Below, one piece after another: positions 5,877 to 6,964 of a DNA stretch of 6,964 nucleotides (the stretch's first letter is position 1; every line of letters begins with the position of its first letter). Made by a program: the position numbers and the translations under genes. The notes below the pieces were generated by a model. That model was not told the origin of the DNA and ran no database searches. It was given only the letters and a program-made list of their open reading frames with translations. This DNA is from Bacillota bacterium (lineage in GTDB: Bacteria; Bacillota; Clostridia; Acetivibrionales; DTU013). The DNA lies in contig JAEZMC010000275.1 in the NCBI GenBank assembly GCA_023435805.1, positions 1 to 6,964 on the forward strand. Reading direction: 5' to 3'.

Positions 5877-6302
5877 TTAGTCTTCTACTACGATGCCCAT
5901 GCTTCTGGCGGTACCTGCTATCATGCTGGCAGCCGATTCAATGCTTGCGGCGTTGAGATCCGGCATTTTCAATTCAGCTATCTTTTTTACTTCTGCCATA
6001 GATATCTTTGCCACTTTTTCCTTGTTCGGCTTACCGGAACCGCTTTCGATTTTGCATGCCTTCTTCAGAAGCACTGCTGCCGGAGGAGTCTTCGTAATAA
6101 AGGAAAAGGACCTGTCACCGTATATGGTGATGACGACAGGAATAATCAATCCTGCATCCTTAGCCGTTCTTTCATTAAACTCCTTGCAAAATCCCATGAT
6201 GTTAACACCATGCTGTCCTAAAGCTGGTCCAACCGGTGGAGCCGGAGTTGCCTTCCCCGCAGGAATCTGAAGCTTTACATAACCTGTAATTTTCTTTGCC
6301 AT
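5877..6302 (-). CDS. rplK: Ribosomal protein L11 (uL11)
   Basis: L11 sits at the base of the L7/L12 stalk and binds the GTPase-associated region of 23S rRNA. It takes part in factor-dependent GTP hydrolysis and in RelA activation in the stringent response. With the start at 6302 it has 141 residues, the standard length, beginning MAKKITGYVKLQIPAG as the family does. An ATG nine bases upstream (6311) would add MKA. The N-terminal domain holds the proline-rich helix ATPAPPVGPALGQHG (18-32), including the prolines 23 and 26 that are altered in thiostrepton-resistant mutants elsewhere; here they are wild type. The C-terminal rRNA-binding domain (about 72-141) contains KIAELKMPDLNA and the Gly/Ala/Met-rich GTARSMGI stretch. 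It lies between nusG and rplA as in most bacteria. Confidence 0.97.
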   Translation of the reverse strand: MAKKITGYVKLQIPAGKATPAPPVGPALGQHGVNIMGFCKEFNERTAKDAGLIIPVVITIYGDRSFSFITKTPPAAVLLKKACKIESGSGKPNKEKVAKISMAEVKKIAELKMPDLNAASIESAASMIAGTARSMGIVVED

Positions 6303-6311
6303 GGCTTTCAT

Positions 6312-6320
6312 CCACCTCCC
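6312..6320 (-). promoter_or_regulatory. Ribosome binding site of rplK, awkwardly spaced
   Basis: GGGAGGTGG lies immediately before ATG 6311. GGAGG is only 3 nt from that ATG and 12 nt from the family-consistent ATG at 6302. Neither spacing is ideal. I favour 6302 because of protein conservation and because 3 nt is too short for normal initiation. Confidence 0.7.
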
Positions 6321-6445
6321 AATCTTTTATCGGAAACTGCGACAAGCTGCATACCCCGGAACGTTACGTGCCCGCCGGTGCTGCCTGCTTCGTTCAATTT
6401 CCACAATTTATAGAAAGAGACCTTACGGTCTGCTTACTATCCGTA
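6321..6445 (-). other. nusG-rplK spacer with a weak stem
   Basis: The spacer has no reading frame and no convincing promoter. Directly after nusG, AGACC-GTAA-GGTCT (6431-6418) makes a 5-bp stem with a GNRA-type loop, followed by CTTTCTAT, a poor U-tract. At most it is a weak terminator or a processing stem. A GC-rich patch further on (6352-6389) contains CCGG words (CACCGG and CCGGGG) that could pair with each other in the leader of rplK. Confidence 0.35.
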
Positions 6446-6964
6446 TTATAGCTTTTGTATCTGTGTAAGTTCAAGCTCTACAGGGGTTTCCCTGCCGAAC
6501 ATGGAAACAGCGACTCTTACCTTCTTCTTCTCCAGGTTGATCTCTTCAACGATGCCAATGAAGTTTTCCAGCGGGCCGTTTGTTACCCTTACATTATCAT
6601 TCACTTCGTAGTCAAGTACAGGCGCGAATTCTTCCACACCCATGATCCGAACCTCTTCATCCGAAAGCGGCACAGGTTTGGATCCCGGTCCTACGAAACC
6701 GGTGACACCTCTGGTATTCCTTACCACGTACCAGGATTCATCGGTCATAATCATCTTAACCAAAACATAACCAGGAAATACTTTTCTCAAGGTGGCCTTT
6801 TTCTTTCCGTCCTTGATCTCAATCTGTTCTTCCATCGGAACAACGATATCGACTATATAATCCTGCATACCTCTGTTTTCCACTATCTTCTCAAGATTAG
6901 CCTTTACTTTGTTCTCATACCCAGAGTAGGTATGAACTACGTACCACTTAGTTTCTTCAGACAT
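6446..6964 (-). CDS. nusG: Transcription elongation/termination factor NusG
   Basis: NusG binds RNA polymerase at the clamp helices. It affects elongation, pausing and Rho-dependent termination, and can link polymerase to the ribosome. It has 172 residues, complete, near the 177-181 of well-studied homologues. The NGN domain (about 5-108) shows WYVVHTYSGYENKVKANLEK (7-26) and FPGYVLVKM (63-71). A short linker leads to the C-terminal KOW domain (about 120-172), ending SMFGRETPVELELTQIQKL. N83 and T84 in VVRNTRGVTGF match the B. subtilis NusG residues N81/T82 that read T-rich non-template DNA at pauses, so a pause-promoting NusG is likely. The start is the ATG at the very edge, so its ribosome binding site and any secE upstream are not visible. 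Confidence 0.98.
   Translation of the reverse strand: MSEETKWYVVHTYSGYENKVKANLEKIVENRGMQDYIVDIVVPMEEQIEIKDGKKKATLRKVFPGYVLVKMIMTDESWYVVRNTRGVTGFVGPGSKPVPLSDEEVRIMGVEEFAPVLDYEVNDNVRVTNGPLENFIGIVEEINLEKKKVRVAVSMFGRETPVELELTQIQKL

Overview
The window is the minus-strand ribosomal-protein/RNA-polymerase cluster nusG - rplK - rplA - rplJ - rplL - rpoB, read from the right edge to the left. nusG begins exactly at the right edge. rpoB runs off the left edge after 1066 codons. No plus-strand protein gene is supported. Gene order, protein sequences, Firmicutes-type ribosome binding sites (GGAGG/GAGGTG), sigma-A-like promoters and AT-rich spacers all point to a Bacillota bacterium, most likely class Clostridia. 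The genus cannot be fixed from the sequence.

Layout on the minus strand: nusG (6964-6446); a 133-nt spacer; rplK for L11 (6302-5877); a 122-nt spacer with a strong GC hairpin; rplA for L1 (5754-5059); a 250-nt regulatory spacer with a promoter (5019-4991), an L10-type leader RNA and an intrinsic terminator (4874-4834); rplJ for L10 (TTG start, 4808-4275); a 111-nt spacer; rplL for L7/L12 (4163-3777); a strong, apparently bidirectional terminator (3740-3712); a near-consensus promoter (3655-3627); a gene-free leader of about 420 nt; then rpoB (from 3200).

The genes serve transcription and the ribosomal stalks. NusG is a transcription factor. L11, L10 and L7/L12 form the GTPase-associated stalk base and stalk. 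L1 forms the opposite stalk. RpoB is the beta subunit of RNA polymerase. The DNA suggests three expression units: nusG-rplK-rplA, whose promoter lies outside; rplJ-rplL, with its own promoter and attenuator; and rpoB (and presumably rpoC beyond the edge), separated by a terminator and restarted from its own promoter.

The coding content is ordinary housekeeping, and I do not see a new protein system. What deserves attention is regulatory: the rplJ leader, whose long-range closing helix uses the same bases as the terminator hairpin; a TTG start for rplJ hidden behind an in-frame ATG; the long structured rpoB leader; and a possible antisense small RNA over the rpoB promoter.
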